Positions 12,377 through 25,000 of a DNA stretch of 64,000 bases are shown piece by piece (the first letter of the stretch is position 1; each line of letters opens with the position of its first letter). The stretch lies in the NCBI GenBank assembly GCA_038380795.1, contig CM076266.1, forward strand, positions 42,678,425-42,742,424, written 5' to 3'. The notes below the pieces were generated by a model. It did no database searches. It saw only the letters and a program-made list of their open reading frames with translations, and was not told where the DNA came from. The position numbers and the translations under genes were made by a program. This DNA comes from Pyrocephalus nanus (lineage: Eukaryota; Chordata; Aves; Passeriformes; Tyrannidae).

Positions 12377-15300
12377 GTTTGGTTTGTGTTAAACCTCAGT
12401 ATTTTTAAACATACTTTCACAAGGGATTCCACTGGTCGATTATTGTCAATTTTTCCTTTTCCCCCAAGGTTGTTTTATGCAAATGTGATCATTTTACAGA
12501 TGACATACAACAATTTGAAACAAATTCCTTCCAAACTATCCATTCCAAACAAAAATAACCAAATTTAACAACTACTTTCTCTATTGCTGTTTTTCTGGTG
12601 TTTTTTAATGTGTTTAAATCATACTGGTTTTTTTGGAGGGAAAAAAAAAGAAAAAAACCCTGTGTTTTTTTAATGTTCTCCAGGAGATCCACCTCGAGGC
12701 TCACTTCTACAGATAAGAAACGATATTTGGCTTCCTCTCTCTTCTGCTGTCTGCCTGCTACTGCTGTAGCATGGTATTCCTACTTCCAGGGGCAGCATAC
12801 AGCTGCTGCTTCTCTCTCCTCTTAGATCCACTATTATGAAAGGTACTAGCTGAAAATACACAAACAAACTATATCATCACAGAAGAAATTCTGTGCCCTT
12901 TTTTAATTTCATCAGAAATTTATTCTCAATTGTAAGAAGGTAAATATAATGAGTCAATACCAAAACATTAAAGTAGAAATGTTGAACCTGAGTTAAAATC
13001 AGTTTTTTTCCCTGTTTGTAAGAAAAAAATAACTAACTTGTTTTCTTTTTTTTGTTATTAAACTGGATTTGTTTTGTTTGATTGTCTTATCTATTTATTT
13101 TTTTTATTTCTCCAGCTCAGCAGGATGACCTGTAATGATGAGCCTGAGTTCCCTCACTTTCATTTGGCAGCTCAGACCATTTGCCTGTGATTTGTTGGGT
13201 TCTTGTGGCTGAGCTACCTTGGAGCAGGTTTGCAGTAGTTTGTGAAATGAAATGCTGAAGTACTGGAGGGCAACACTGAAATTATAAGTTTTAAACTTTG
13301 TATTTCTTTAATAACATTTCTGTTTTCACTCTGATTTGGAATTGATGTAAAAAAATAATGGAATGGGACTTTTATGCATACTCCCACTGCAATGACAATA
13401 TACATGTCCTTATTCATGTGTTTCACCGGCCTGACTTTAGTCCAACAGGTGCTGCTCCCTCCATCCTGGTGAAATACTCACTGGTGCTCCCCAGTGCTGT
13501 GATGATGGCTGTCTTTTAAACATCACCATTCAGGAAAGAGCATTTCTCTATTTCTGATTCTGGTTCCAGAATTTCTTTAGTTTGGTCACCTTTTCAATCA
13601 GATCTCCTAAACAATAAGAATGAGGGACTTATTGAAAGAGAGAAACCAGCTGTAGCTTTCAGGAAAATCATGAATATTTTTGAGACTATTGATAAAGTTG
13701 TAAGATTTTAAAGTGACTCCATTCCTATGGTGTGGGATATTAAATACTTTGTGTTATACAATCCGAGTTACTGTGGGAACATTACTTTTTTTCAGTGGCG
13801 AATTTACTGATAAACTTCCTGCCTCAGTAAACTGGTCCAGGTATGTAGCCAGTACCTGGAAGTGGTTTTGAAAAAGCTAATCTTAATTTTCTTCTCATAG
13901 ACAACAGTAAAAATGAAAATTGACCTATTTTTAACTGGTTCTTGACTCGTAAGTTGCTCTATTATTGTTGTTTTACTGGTATATTAACCATGAACTCTGA
14001 AGACATGCATTATTTAATGTGCCAATACTGTGTAACTTTTTCTCAAGAGAAATCTAATGGTATACATTTTTTTAAATTAGAAGTGAGCTCACTATTTTTT
14101 TCCAGCAGCAGTTTTCACTTGAGAAGTATAAACATATTCTGTGGTTACAGTTTCTTGATAAAATAATATAAATATAAAAGGGCTCCTTTGTGGAGTCCAT
14201 TTGTGGAATTTTCTTACTTTCTATCATTCTGGGGAGTGTGTGCACTATGGGGATCTGTGCTTTACAAACAGAAATTACCCATCAGATAGATGGATAAGAT
14301 TATCCCCAATTCCTGTTACAGGGAGCTAAGCATGCAGATCCTTTGGATGTTTTCAGATATTTCAGCCAAAGTGGGTATGTGGTCTAACTTTATTACTGTG
14401 AGAAAGCCACAGGCAACATTCTCAGTTGTGTAAACTGATCCAGTAAATTCAGCTTTGCTGATTTATGTTAACTGATTATCTGACCCAGTGTTTTAAGGCT
14501 ATTAAAACATATCAGACATACAATAAAATATAATTTTTGATTGACTGTTTCTTACAGAACACAAACACCAAAAAGGGGCATTTAAGACTTTCATAGACAT
14601 TCAATATTTTAAATGATGGTTGAACGCAACAGAGCTATTCTAATCTATGCCGGCTCAGCATCTGACACAATAGTTCTGAATGCTTTTAGATCATTTGGCT
14701 GCTTCTGTTTACTGTAGTATAATACAAGAGCTGTTGGCTAACTTAAATGGCAACAAGATTGCTATAGATAAAAAGAAATATTAACTATTGGAGAGTATCC
14801 TGCTCCTCAGTGTCTTAAAGCAAGAAGGTTAGGATTATAAAATCACTTTGTCCAGGATAAAAATATAAAACAGTCCTGAATTCTTCTGTTTCACTTCCTG
14901 AGTTGACCACAAGTTTCTGCGTGCTAGGTACATGCTTTCTGTTAGGCATAGTGTTGCTTTGTTTTCATTACGGATGAGCACAATGGTGGTCAGAGGAAAA
15001 AGATTCTGTTTTTCTTTGAAGCATTTGACACTTTTCCCAGCCAGAGGAAATGATCCTGGCTCAAAGGACTCATCAGCCTGACCAAAATTAGCAATTTCCA
15101 AACTATTAGGTCAATGAAGGGATTTGCTGGATATCAATTCCTCAGCGTTTTAGGCCGTTTAGAAAGAACTCTGTTCTGGCATTTCTCCAGATTTTATATT
15201 GTGCCTGGAATTTCAGCCTCCAGCCTTTCACTCCAGTTCACTGGAGTTTACCCAGTGATCATTTGATGTTGATGTTTTGCTTTGACACGGTGCTAACATG

Positions 15301-18242
15301 ATGTGCTGAGGATGGAGAAAATATCAAAGAGCACAAAAAACTCTTTTGCTGTTTAAAAATATTTGAAACCAAATCTAAACTTTGCTGATAGCTGAATCCT
15401 TTCTTTTTGTGATTTTTGGAACAGATAGGCTTTTTATCCAAACTATTTATCCTAATCAGCAGTTGGAGGAGAGGAATGTTAAATAAACCATTTTATTCTG
15501 ATTCTTTCTCTGGATGTTTACCAGGCTGTTGACAAAGGCCAGAGAATGTTTAATGACTTTGTGGGGAGACTTGAAACAGAAGTGGGGATCACACTGGATG
15601 CTCCTTATTTGATTTCTTTCACAGTGCAACAAAAGGGAAATGATGACAGACCACCTCTTGATACCCAGTTTGATTAAGAAAATTTATCATGTTCCTTGTC
15701 ATGAGTTCAAGTCTCCCACATTGAATAATATAAACATTCTCAAACGGAGCCAGAAATAGGCAGATAAGACTCAGATGTCTCTACCCGAGAATCATATTCA
15801 GTCTAGAAACGTGAACATGACCTCAAAATAACTCTCATGTAGAACTAGGGAGGATTTAAAAGTACTTGAAAGCCTTCTCCCTGTGCAATCCACTCAGGAC
15901 TCCCAGTTTGGTGAAAAGAAAAGTGATCTCTTCCATTTCTGAATTCTGTACATTCCTTGAGCTGACAGTAATCAGACACATAATTGGGAACTCATTAGTT
16001 CCTGGAACTTTGAATTTATTTTCATTCTGTCAGTTCTCGTATAGAAAATTATCCCCCAAATTAGAACAGCATTCTGGCAGTCACATTAGAGAATGCTACG
16101 AAGGAGATATAAGTGGCATAGGACAAAAATATATTTCGGGACTGTGTCATCAGATTTATCTCGCATAAGCAAGAATATAATTTATTGACAATAAGAGCTA
16201 CATAAAAACAAAAAATGCTCACATTTTTTATGTAAAGAATTTACCCTGTTTGTAGGTTTGCACACTTCTGAGTCTGCAGTGCAAGACATAACCAAAAAAA
16301 ATTTCTTTAGTGGCTTACTTATGTAAATCATGCATTTTAGTAGTGTATTCTGAATGCACTTACGATGAGCAATAAACACCTTTAAGAAACAGATCTCAAA
16401 ACTTGTACTTTCACATGGAATATTGAACCCAGGTTCATATGAAAGCTCCAATAAGAAGGAAATCTGACATCAGAGGTAGTGTTGGTTTTGTATCATCCAA
16501 ACTGAGTTTGTTGTAGGAACACTGTAGAAAGAAGATATTCACCGTCTCAAATAATGACAATCTCCACAAGTGTGACATTAAGTAGAATTTTTCCACCTGA
16601 AGTAAAAACTTTTTAGAGTTTCAGTACAGCTCTAAACTGTGCACTGAATTTTGGACAACCAGGACACAGAAAATGGATTAAATTCAATAAAAAATGTGCA
16701 CGGACAAATAGTTTTTCCATTCCTAGAATCAAAGCTTAGTGCCCTAGCCCTTCATCTCTGGAGACCTGATTCTCATTCTAGGGTGGGTAATAAATAACAT
16801 GATTGTTTGGTCAAGTGGTTATCTTCCATTTACCAGCTTTAAGGATACTTTTTGTGTATTGTAGACTGGCTTTTCATAGATTCATTGTCTTCTATATAGA
16901 TTGACTGTCTTCTAAATTCCCAAGCAGAATTTTCAGCACATTTTGGTAGCAGGATAGTCTTTATAGGTGGGTGGTAGAAAAGTAACCTTTATTTTTATAT
17001 AATACATATGGTAGACATGTGGCAGAAAACAGAAAATGACAGGGGATTTAAAACACCATCAGAGAAAATCAAAGGGATAAAGTCAAATGAAGCAGATGGG
17101 CTTATGATGTTAGTGATGGTTGATATGAATATTTAGATAGAAATTACATAATAATTTTTTCCTACTGGATGTCTTCTATTTTATATGTAGGGTTTTTACA
17201 ATAAAAGGTATATCTGGTCCCTGAAAATTTCAGATGCAGTAAAAAGCTCTCAGGCAATGCTTCTTTAGATAAAACAGCTCTGAAGGATGTGTCATAGTTA
17301 AATCTAGGGAACATGGTTTGCTAAGTAAAATAACTGATATTGCATTCATGCAAAAGTATGTTAAGAGTATTTGAAAAGATTTTTCCACATGCAATATTGA
17401 AATGTTTTGTTTGGAAACTTTTAAGTCTGCAGCTGTTCAGATCTTTGACCTAGGGGTGAGAGGTCAAGCTATAACTATGGTTAAATGGTGGGCATTTCTG
17501 GTCTACAGATATTTCACCTTGAGGTGCTCTTCTTGTATGAGTACCTTTGTATGTGTATCCTTTCAGAACTAGTTCTTTTATTGCATCCCTCAATTCAGTA
17601 TCTGAGCACCTTCAATAATACACTGAGCAATAGCATGGGGTATTTGTTTTTTTCAGATCTCACTCCCATAGGAAAAACTATGTTTAGATTTGCTTTTGTA
17701 GAGCTTCTTTTGGTTTGATCTTCTCTGTTTATAGATACAGTTTTGGTTTTACAAGTCTATCTAAAAGAAATGTGTCTTGACCTTGGAGCAAAAAGTGGTG
17801 AGATTTCTAAAGTTTATTACTTGGTGAGTGGGCCCATTTCACAGTTTTCAAATGTCTGTGAGAAAATCATGTCTTTTGCCTAGACAAACACTTAAGTTAC
17901 TGTAGAGTGTTGCACTATTCTGTTTTTAAATACAATTTTCACTCCATACTTGAAGCAGTTTTATAAATGCCCTGAGACATGAACATTGCAACAGCGGGTC
18001 TGAGATTGGTGTAACGATTTGTGATAATGAGTTTCCCCCTGGTAACTTCATATTCTGTGTCTGAAACTTGCCTTAAATTGATACACCAACCAAGGCAGGA
18101 GTTTCACTCTAGATTTAGATTTGGATTGAAGAGTATTATCTTCTTTGAGAGACTGTTTTGAGGTTTGAGGAAATGTACGGATTTTCGTCTTTCCTCTGGG
18201 TGTGTTTTAATCATACATATTCCACTTTTTAGTCTAGGCTAT
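12376..18242. other. Unique AT-rich sequence, no gene recognised
   Basis: Nearly 6 kb without a recognised repeat or gene. Open frames do not exceed 100 codons. A near-perfect palindrome lies at 15,230-15,247. A short imperfect tandem duplication (GATTCATTGTCTTCTA / GATTGACTGTCTTCTA) lies near 16,869-16,905. Confidence 0.5.
15230..15247. repeat. Short perfect palindrome
   Basis: ACTCCAGT and ACTGGAGT are separated by two bases, giving an 8-pair stem. It lies in unique sequence. A chance origin is likely. Confidence 0.8.
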
Positions 18243-18821
18243 TGTCATGGTTTTACCTGAGCCAGCAACAAAGCACCACACAGCCCAGTCCCTCACCAGC
18301 AGGATTGGGTAAAGAATCAGAAGGATAAAAGCTAGAAAACTTGTAGGTAGAGATAAGGACAGTTTAATAGGAAAAGCAAAGCCCATGCACTCAAGCAAAG
18401 AAAAACAAAGAATTAATTCAATGCTTCCCATGGGCAGGCAGGTGTTCAGCCATCTCCAGGACAGCAGGGCTCCATCACACCTAATGGCTACTTGGGAAGA
18501 CAGACACCATCATTCCAAACTCTCCCCCTCTTCATCCTTCTTCCACCCATTTTATATACTGAGTAGGATGCCACATGTTCTGGAATGTCCCTTTGCACAG
18601 TTTGCTTCTCGTGTCCCAGCTGTGTCTGCTCCCACCCTCCTATGCACCCCCAACTCCCTTGCCAGCATGGCAGTATGAAAAGCAGAAAGGTCCTTGGCTC
18701 TGTGTAAGCACTGCTCAGCAACAACAAAAACACATCTATATTATTAACCCTGTTCTCTGCACAATCCAAAACTCAGCCCACTGCAGAGAAAACCAGCTCT
18801 ACCCCAGCCAAAACTAGCACA
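18243..18821 (-). mobile_element. Solo LTR of an endogenous retrovirus (passerine type)
   Basis: This 579-base block starts with TGT and ends with ACA, the usual LTR ends. Read on the minus strand it begins 'tgtgctagttttggctgggg', text that recurs in LTRs of songbird endogenous retroviruses. A TATA box (TATATAAAA on the minus strand, about 18,550-18,558) lies some 260 bases in, as expected for U3. No primer-binding site, gag, pol or env follows on either side, so it is a solo LTR left by recombination. Flanking 5-mers are GCTAT and GCAGT, at best a decayed target-site duplication. I could not find a clear AATAAA in the inferred R region. The family (ERVL-like or other) is not resolved. Confidence 0.82.
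18550..18558 (-). promoter_or_regulatory. TATA box inside the solo LTR
   Basis: TATATAAAA on the minus strand sits in the expected U3 position of the LTR. If the LTR keeps promoter activity, transcription would run toward lower coordinates. No downstream gene is visible in that direction. Confidence 0.55.
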
Positions 18822-20499
18822 GCAGTTGGGCTCTTAGCATGTTTCCAAATATCAAAGATACAGGCTACAGTGACTTCAGCATTTCCCTCTTTTTCCCTGG
18901 GTAGGACAGGACATAAATGGAGTATGGATTGGAGTATGGATTATTACTTATCCTTTTACATTTATTGACAGCTCTTGGTGTTTTGAACTGCAATATAAGG
19001 AAAGCAGTATGGTATCTTAATGAGTTCAGCTGGAAGAATATCCATGTGTCTTATTTAACATCATAGGTAGGGAAGGCCTATTTGGTATTATAAATTGTGT
19101 GGGTCCAAGGAATGGGTTAAATTGGAGCTTGTGTTTTTGCAAGAAGTGGAAACACAGGGGCATAACGGAAGTGGAAGTAACTTCCTGGTTGTCAAAGCGA
19201 ATTCCCATTGGATTGAAGATAGATTTAAGGTCTTTATGTATTAGTACAGAAATATTTGCACTTGAGACAAGAATTTAGGAACCTTATGTTTTTAAAAAAA
19301 TCAGATAAACTTTGGAAAAATAACAATACCACAATAATTAGCCCAGAACCTCTGGATAATCGTGCAATTATTATCCACATTAGCCGGGTCCAAACTCATC
19401 AATGGGGTTAGATAAAAAACACACAGATTTTTATAGGTTGAATGGAAAATTTGGAAACAACACATGTGGACTGGGCATCTGCATTGCAAGTACAATGCAA
19501 GGAGAATAGAAAAACAACAGGAAACTAAATTGTAGAAGACATTTCCAGCTAAGGATTTATTCAACTGACGAATAAATTGTGCCTACAAGAGTAAACAAAC
19601 ACTTAAGCTTTCTCAGTTAGTAGCAGTGCTCTATAAGACAGAAATTATGTGTGCTGAGTAGTACTTTTAAGGGTATTTCATGTAGTTTTTTTCAGTGGAG
19701 GTGTGAATATTTCTGGCATGATAGTGGTCTGATGACAATGTGAATAAGTATATGCTCCCATATTCTGTTGATGTGCACTTTAAAGGCATAAGGCAAACAT
19801 TTAAATCAGAGGTGGAAGTGTGTATGGGAACAATTTTCAGCTGTATAACTCCATGCAGATTTGGTAGTAATATCCTTTGTTATTCATCTGCGCATAAAGC
19901 TACATGATCTGACACACAAGTGCAGCATCAACATAGTATTGCACAAGCAATTACATTTGAACTTAAGAAAAGTGTGTTCATGCTGCCATTTTGTCATATG
20001 TTTTGGGAGAGATTGCTGAATCTAAGAAACATAAAAACGGAGTAAAGCAAAGCAAGTTTGCTCTGTAACAGGGAGTTTACATCAATCACTGAAAACTTGT
20101 GTGGTGGTCACATCAGAAAACTCTGGGGAATGGGAAGCCTGCTGTGGCTTGCAGTAACTGTTACACTCACACCAAAGATGATGGGATATGAATATACATA
20201 GCCGTCCTTTGCACTTTGGCATGTCTTTTGCACTACTGTTTGTTTATATGATGTTTTTATTATTATTTTTTGTAGTTGAGGACAGTAAGTTTAAAAGGGC
20301 ATTACAGCAATAAGCGCATTGACTATAAAACTTATCAGATGTTCACTGCTTATAAACACAACACACTCCCTCTCTCATTCTTTGATCTTATAACTAGCAA
20401 AATAGAAAAAAAAAAAAGGTGGCATGGTGGGGGGGAGTGACACTTCGAACCTTTTGTTTAAGGCCTTTAATTTAGCTTTATAACACACTAAGATTGTAT
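18822..20499. other. Unique sequence, no gene recognised
   Basis: Nothing is recognised apart from a 12-base tandem pair (GGAGTATGGATT, twice) at about 18,920-18,943. The stretch 19,800-20,400 shows little obvious decay and a few CpGs, so it is a fair place to look for conserved non-coding DNA. Nothing in the sequence proves it. Confidence 0.45.
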
Positions 20500-20640
20500 C
20501 CTGCTGTATCTACTTAGTAGATCAAGAAACTGAGACAGTGAGATTAAGTGACTTACCCAAGTTGCAGCAGAGACTCGGTGACAGAACTGGAATCAGAAAC
20601 CAAATGTCTTATTTCTCAAATCTCCGGTCCAACTCATCAG
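20500..20640 (+). repeat. MIR (CORE-SINE) copy, well preserved
   Basis: The stretch reads through the MIR core in order: 'gatcaagaaactgagacag', 'gattaagtgacttacccaag', then 'gtgacagaactggaatcaga' and a final 'tctccggtcca'. These are the blocks known in mammalian MIR consensus sequences, here given from memory. The copy is collinear over about 130 bases, which is unusually good for a bird genome, where MIR copies are old. The 5' tRNA-like head is not recognisable. Confidence 0.75.
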
Positions 20641-21776
20641 ATTCAAGATTAAAAATCAGACAAAACTCACGAGCTTGGCTGCTGAGGAAACTACTAAGTT
20701 TTATTCAGAGATCCTTATGCTTACAAGTAAGTTTGTTTATAATCCAGGTGCCAAGATAATAAATGAGATATAAATTATAATGCAAGTCATACTTTTGTAT
20801 GATTATTTTTATTGGAAAGTGCAGAAACTAAATCAAACTTTGCAGGGAAGCCTGTTAGTTTCAATGATTTTTTTTCTCAGGAGAGGCTTTTCAGGTTCAA
20901 GATGGAATTTCTAGTTTCAGAAATCCAACCCAGAAATACTGGATGTGATTTCCATTAGTTTTCAACAGTTTTACTAAGGCAGCTAAAGTCTGAATGTGGT
21001 TTAAGCCAGAATCTCCTGCTCAATAGTAGAAATTATCTCTTCTATTGAGGGCAGAGATATGTTGCAGCAGAAGGCAGAGGCTAAGCACAGTTGTGGTGCA
21101 GAGAGAGGAAGGAGGAGTGGAGCTCTGCGAACCATATGACTGCGTGTAACCCAGAGTTCGTGGTGTGCTAAGTGATGCTAACTGGAGGAGAAAGAGACAG
21201 CACTATATCCCTCTTGAGTTTCCACTGCAGTCTACCCCTAGAAAGAAGGCTGTTTTGTGTGTTTAACAAAGACTTCTAGCCTTCACTACTGTTGTTAATG
21301 TTTATTTTTTAAATTAAATTATTTTTATAAAGAAATTAATTGTATTAATGAATCCAAATTTTTAGTTAACATATTGGGATGCTTGGACTCGTGCCAATTC
21401 TGTATTTCACTTTCTGATTTTTGGAGCATTATGTCATGATGAAACGAGAGAAAGTGTGTAATAGATCCATCCCCTTGTTATCTGTGATCTTACTAGTTCC
21501 ACAGCTTGCAAATCCTCCAAATTAGGTTCACATATCAGCACTTCAGTAGTCTTCAGCAGCATCAGCCTGACACAACATAACAAGCTTTCTGATACTGAAA
21601 TGAATGCCTGCCCTTTAGCAGCAGTGATATAAACTGAATTTCACTTTCTTTAATGGCTGAGTGACTTTTGTTCAAGTATTACAGGAATTTATTTCAAACA
21701 TTCCCTCTACTTTGTGTGTATGTGTGTGTGGGTCTGTGAATTAAAGTTTGTCAGTGAATGGTCTCTTTCTCTGCAG
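20641..21776. other. Unique sequence, no gene recognised
   Basis: No repeat family is recognised. A TG-rich stretch lies at 21,712-21,732. A candidate splice acceptor (GTCTCTTTCTCTGCAG) closes the interval. Confidence 0.45.
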
Positions 21777-22056
21777 AAAGCGTGGGCCAGCGGAAACCTA
21801 ATATAAAGTGCAGAAGTCCTACCGATCTGTACATAAAAGAACATTGCAAATGCACTCTTCAAAAGTTAGAAAATTATCATTATGTTTTTACAGATAACAT
21901 CGTCTTGATCTCCCTGTGCATGAGAACTGCAAGTAGTATGTTTAATGGCATAATTGTGGACAGCACTTGTGGGAGGCACAGTGAGCACAGGATGAACAAT
22001 CCTCTTCCTGCGGCCCTTTGCCTCATTTACCGGACACCTTCTAAGCTGTGCGGCAA
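21777..22056 (+). other. Exon-like segment of unknown meaning
   Basis: The segment is preceded by a good polypyrimidine tract and AG (ending at 21,776) and followed by CAA|GTGAGG, an acceptable donor at 22,057. One frame stays open across all 280 bases. Its 3' part and the 150 bases after it have more CpGs than the surroundings. The translation matches no family I know, and neither a promoter nor a neighbouring exon was found. It could be a non-coding RNA exon, a conserved element or chance. Confidence 0.25.
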
Positions 22057-25000
22057 GTGAGGCGAGGCGAGGGACCGAGAGACAATGGGCTCATTCACTG
22101 CAGAACACTGATTCATTTCTGCATCACCTTTCACTCTGCACAGCAGATGAAATGAGGGGGGTGGGGGGGAGAGAAAGGCGGGAGCGTGTGGAAAAAATAG
22201 TGTGAGTTTTGCCTAATTAAAAATTGTATGATAATGTACAAGCACAAGAAGAACAGTTGAAAAAACATGCCTGATTTGAGAATTTGTTAACTGTTGCATG
22301 TGAAATATAGTAGAATAACTGTTTTCTAGTATTTTTTGATTTTGTTTTAAGGTATGTGTACTCATTTGGAAGTGGCCGTTCTTTACGTTCATAAGGAGTT
22401 GACAGTAATTTTAATGTGTGAAATGATTAAATTTGAACAGGATTTTCCATGTCAGTAAATGTGGGTTTATCAAAATAGAAATATTCAGAAGAAAGCAGCC
22501 TTCGTTTTTTTTCTTCCCCTTCTCTGAAGATTTCACAGGAGATGGAAATATTTGAGGTCTGTCAGTGTTTAATTTCTGCTTCAGTATAAGCTTAGAAATG
22601 ACATATAAAAATTGTTGCTTTGGATCTTTCATGCTTCTCTTCCCAGTAGAAAAGATGCTGTGCATCTGGACTATGTTTTCCATACTGCATGGCAGTCAGT
22701 CCCTGGGGATGCATGCTAGCAGAGAAAATAGATCCTTTTATTTCAGTTTGCATTTGACAGATCAGATAAAATACATTGATTCGATGATAGTAAAATAATT
22801 CAGCTTAAAAAACTGAAAAAGAATAAGGAGATTTTTTTAAGCTTTTGCCTCAGTTAATTATAAAAATAAGTACCAGAATATCAGACTTTTCCCTGGGGTG
22901 GAAAGTTCATATTTTATCATCTATGCTATTTACAGATTAGGCAAAGTAGATGATTATATTGCAAATCCTGATTAAGACATACCAATTTTTTTTTTTTTTT
23001 TAAATAATTTATATTCTCTTACAGGCTCTTTGTGTGGTCTGGACAGGGCCTTAGTAGAGCAGAGACTTTGAGACTTGTGCCAAGCTGTGCAATGTTATGG
23101 TGGTCTGATGATACGGGTTGCTGCTATTTTCTATTTTAATAACTACTGTTTTGTTTTAACATTATAAAGCTGGCAGTTGTTAGTGCTTTTAATTGAACTA
23201 CCCGTGAAGTGTGAATGATAGGTGGAGCTGGCACAAGGGATGATACAGAATAAATTAATAATATTAATAACATGGCTGGAGTTTATTTTGCCTGCAGAAA
23301 ATTCCTTCTCTGACTAGCCAATCAACTCAGCATTTGTGTGTATGTGTCTCCATCACCACCACCACAGGCCTTAATACTTTGTATAGTCTGTTTCCCTTTA
23401 AATGCTGCTTTAGGCTTGAGTTCACATGTCTTTCCTTAGCTCATACTATTTTTGTAGCAAAGCCAACAGCCTGACAGCACTTTTTAAAAAGAATGAATGG
23501 GGTTAAAGTACCCAAGTCGTGATATGCTGTTTTGATGGCTGTTCCCCATAGTTTTGACTGCTGAGCACTCAGCTATTGGCAAGTCACTAAGAACAAAAAA
23601 TTCAAATTCAAACTGTAGTTTTCTTGTGAACAATATCACAATTTCCTTAGTTTAACAGTGAAATACTTCCTTAGAAGAGTCCCTCCTCATAATGTCACTG
23701 TCAGAAAGATTACTCCAGTCTGTCTTATTCCAGTCCTACCCTCCCCAGATAAATTAATTTACAGAGGTTGCACTTGCTTCAAAGTACATGTATCTAGCCT
23801 GCACTGTGGTGTACCTGCTGGCACAGCAGCTGCAGCTCCCTGAGTCAACATGTGTGGGAAGAGACTTGGGAACCTTCTTCAGGACAGGCCAGTGAGCTCT
23901 CATTATCCAGCCATCTGGACCCCAGATTATTCCAGATGTGACATGTGCAGTAAAGGCTGCCACACAAATACGTGTTATGAATTCAGCTCATTTTATTTTG
24001 AGTTATAGAGTTTTGAATTCGCTCTGTTCCTTCATCTACAATAAACAAACACATGTGTATGTGTACACACACACACTACTGCCTTTATATGCTGTACCTA
24101 CCTCCTCACCCACTCACACCCTAAATAGCTTTACCAAACTTGCTCCTGTGCAAGTCCATCATTTAGCTTCTACACGCTTCACCTCTGGGAGGTTATCATT
24201 TACACTCTTGTACTAGTTCTTCTGGCTCTCCGACTGGCTTCAGTGACATTTACAGTGTTTCAGGAAGAAGATTTCTCACTTTATCTCTTTCTTAAATGAG
24301 TGCCATGACTATGCGTGGGGGGAGAAACCTGGCAGTTCAAGAATGGGAAGCAATTATGTATCATACACCCTGTAGCCTTTAAATTTATATTTTATATTAA
24401 CAATTTCTGTGGAACGAGAAGCCAAGTCTTTGAACAAAGAAATATATAACAAGCTGGGACAAGTGTGGTGAGGCAAATGTTCATGTGGAACAAATATTTC
24501 TACAAACCAATTCAAGAGCACAGGAGAATTTTTAAGGGACTCATTTGCAGGACATAAATGCTGACCTTATGTAGTCTCCATGTATAGGAACCTTCCTTAG
24601 ACTTATACTACAAAGTACAGAGCAGACTTAAGGAATTAGTTTATATAGAGGGTTGATTCCTAAAGCATTATCTTACTTTGGGATAAGGAATTGATTGGGG
24701 TCATCTACTGTCTGACTTTGGGCACTCAAATGAAGCACCCCACCTGGAAGAATATCCTTTCCAAACTCCTTACAGTGGAGAGTACAGATGTATCTAGAGA
24801 CCAGTTCTGAAAAACTGCCTGACAAATGCCTGTCCCTCTCTACTCACTGTAGAAGTATCAGGGAGGCAGACAGAATCCTAAGTCACTAGACTAAGGTATG
24901 TGCTGTGAAATGCCTCTATGAGGCATGTCAGTTCCTTTCATTTTTTTTTAATTATTTTTCTCAACAAGTTTAAATTATATGAAAATGGAGCAAATGTTTT

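Noticed and set aside
12340..12420. Poly-A tail of a processed pseudogene on the minus strand
   Set aside because: No inverted AATAAA near the run and no recognisable coding sequence beyond it; the same holds for the run at 29,398.
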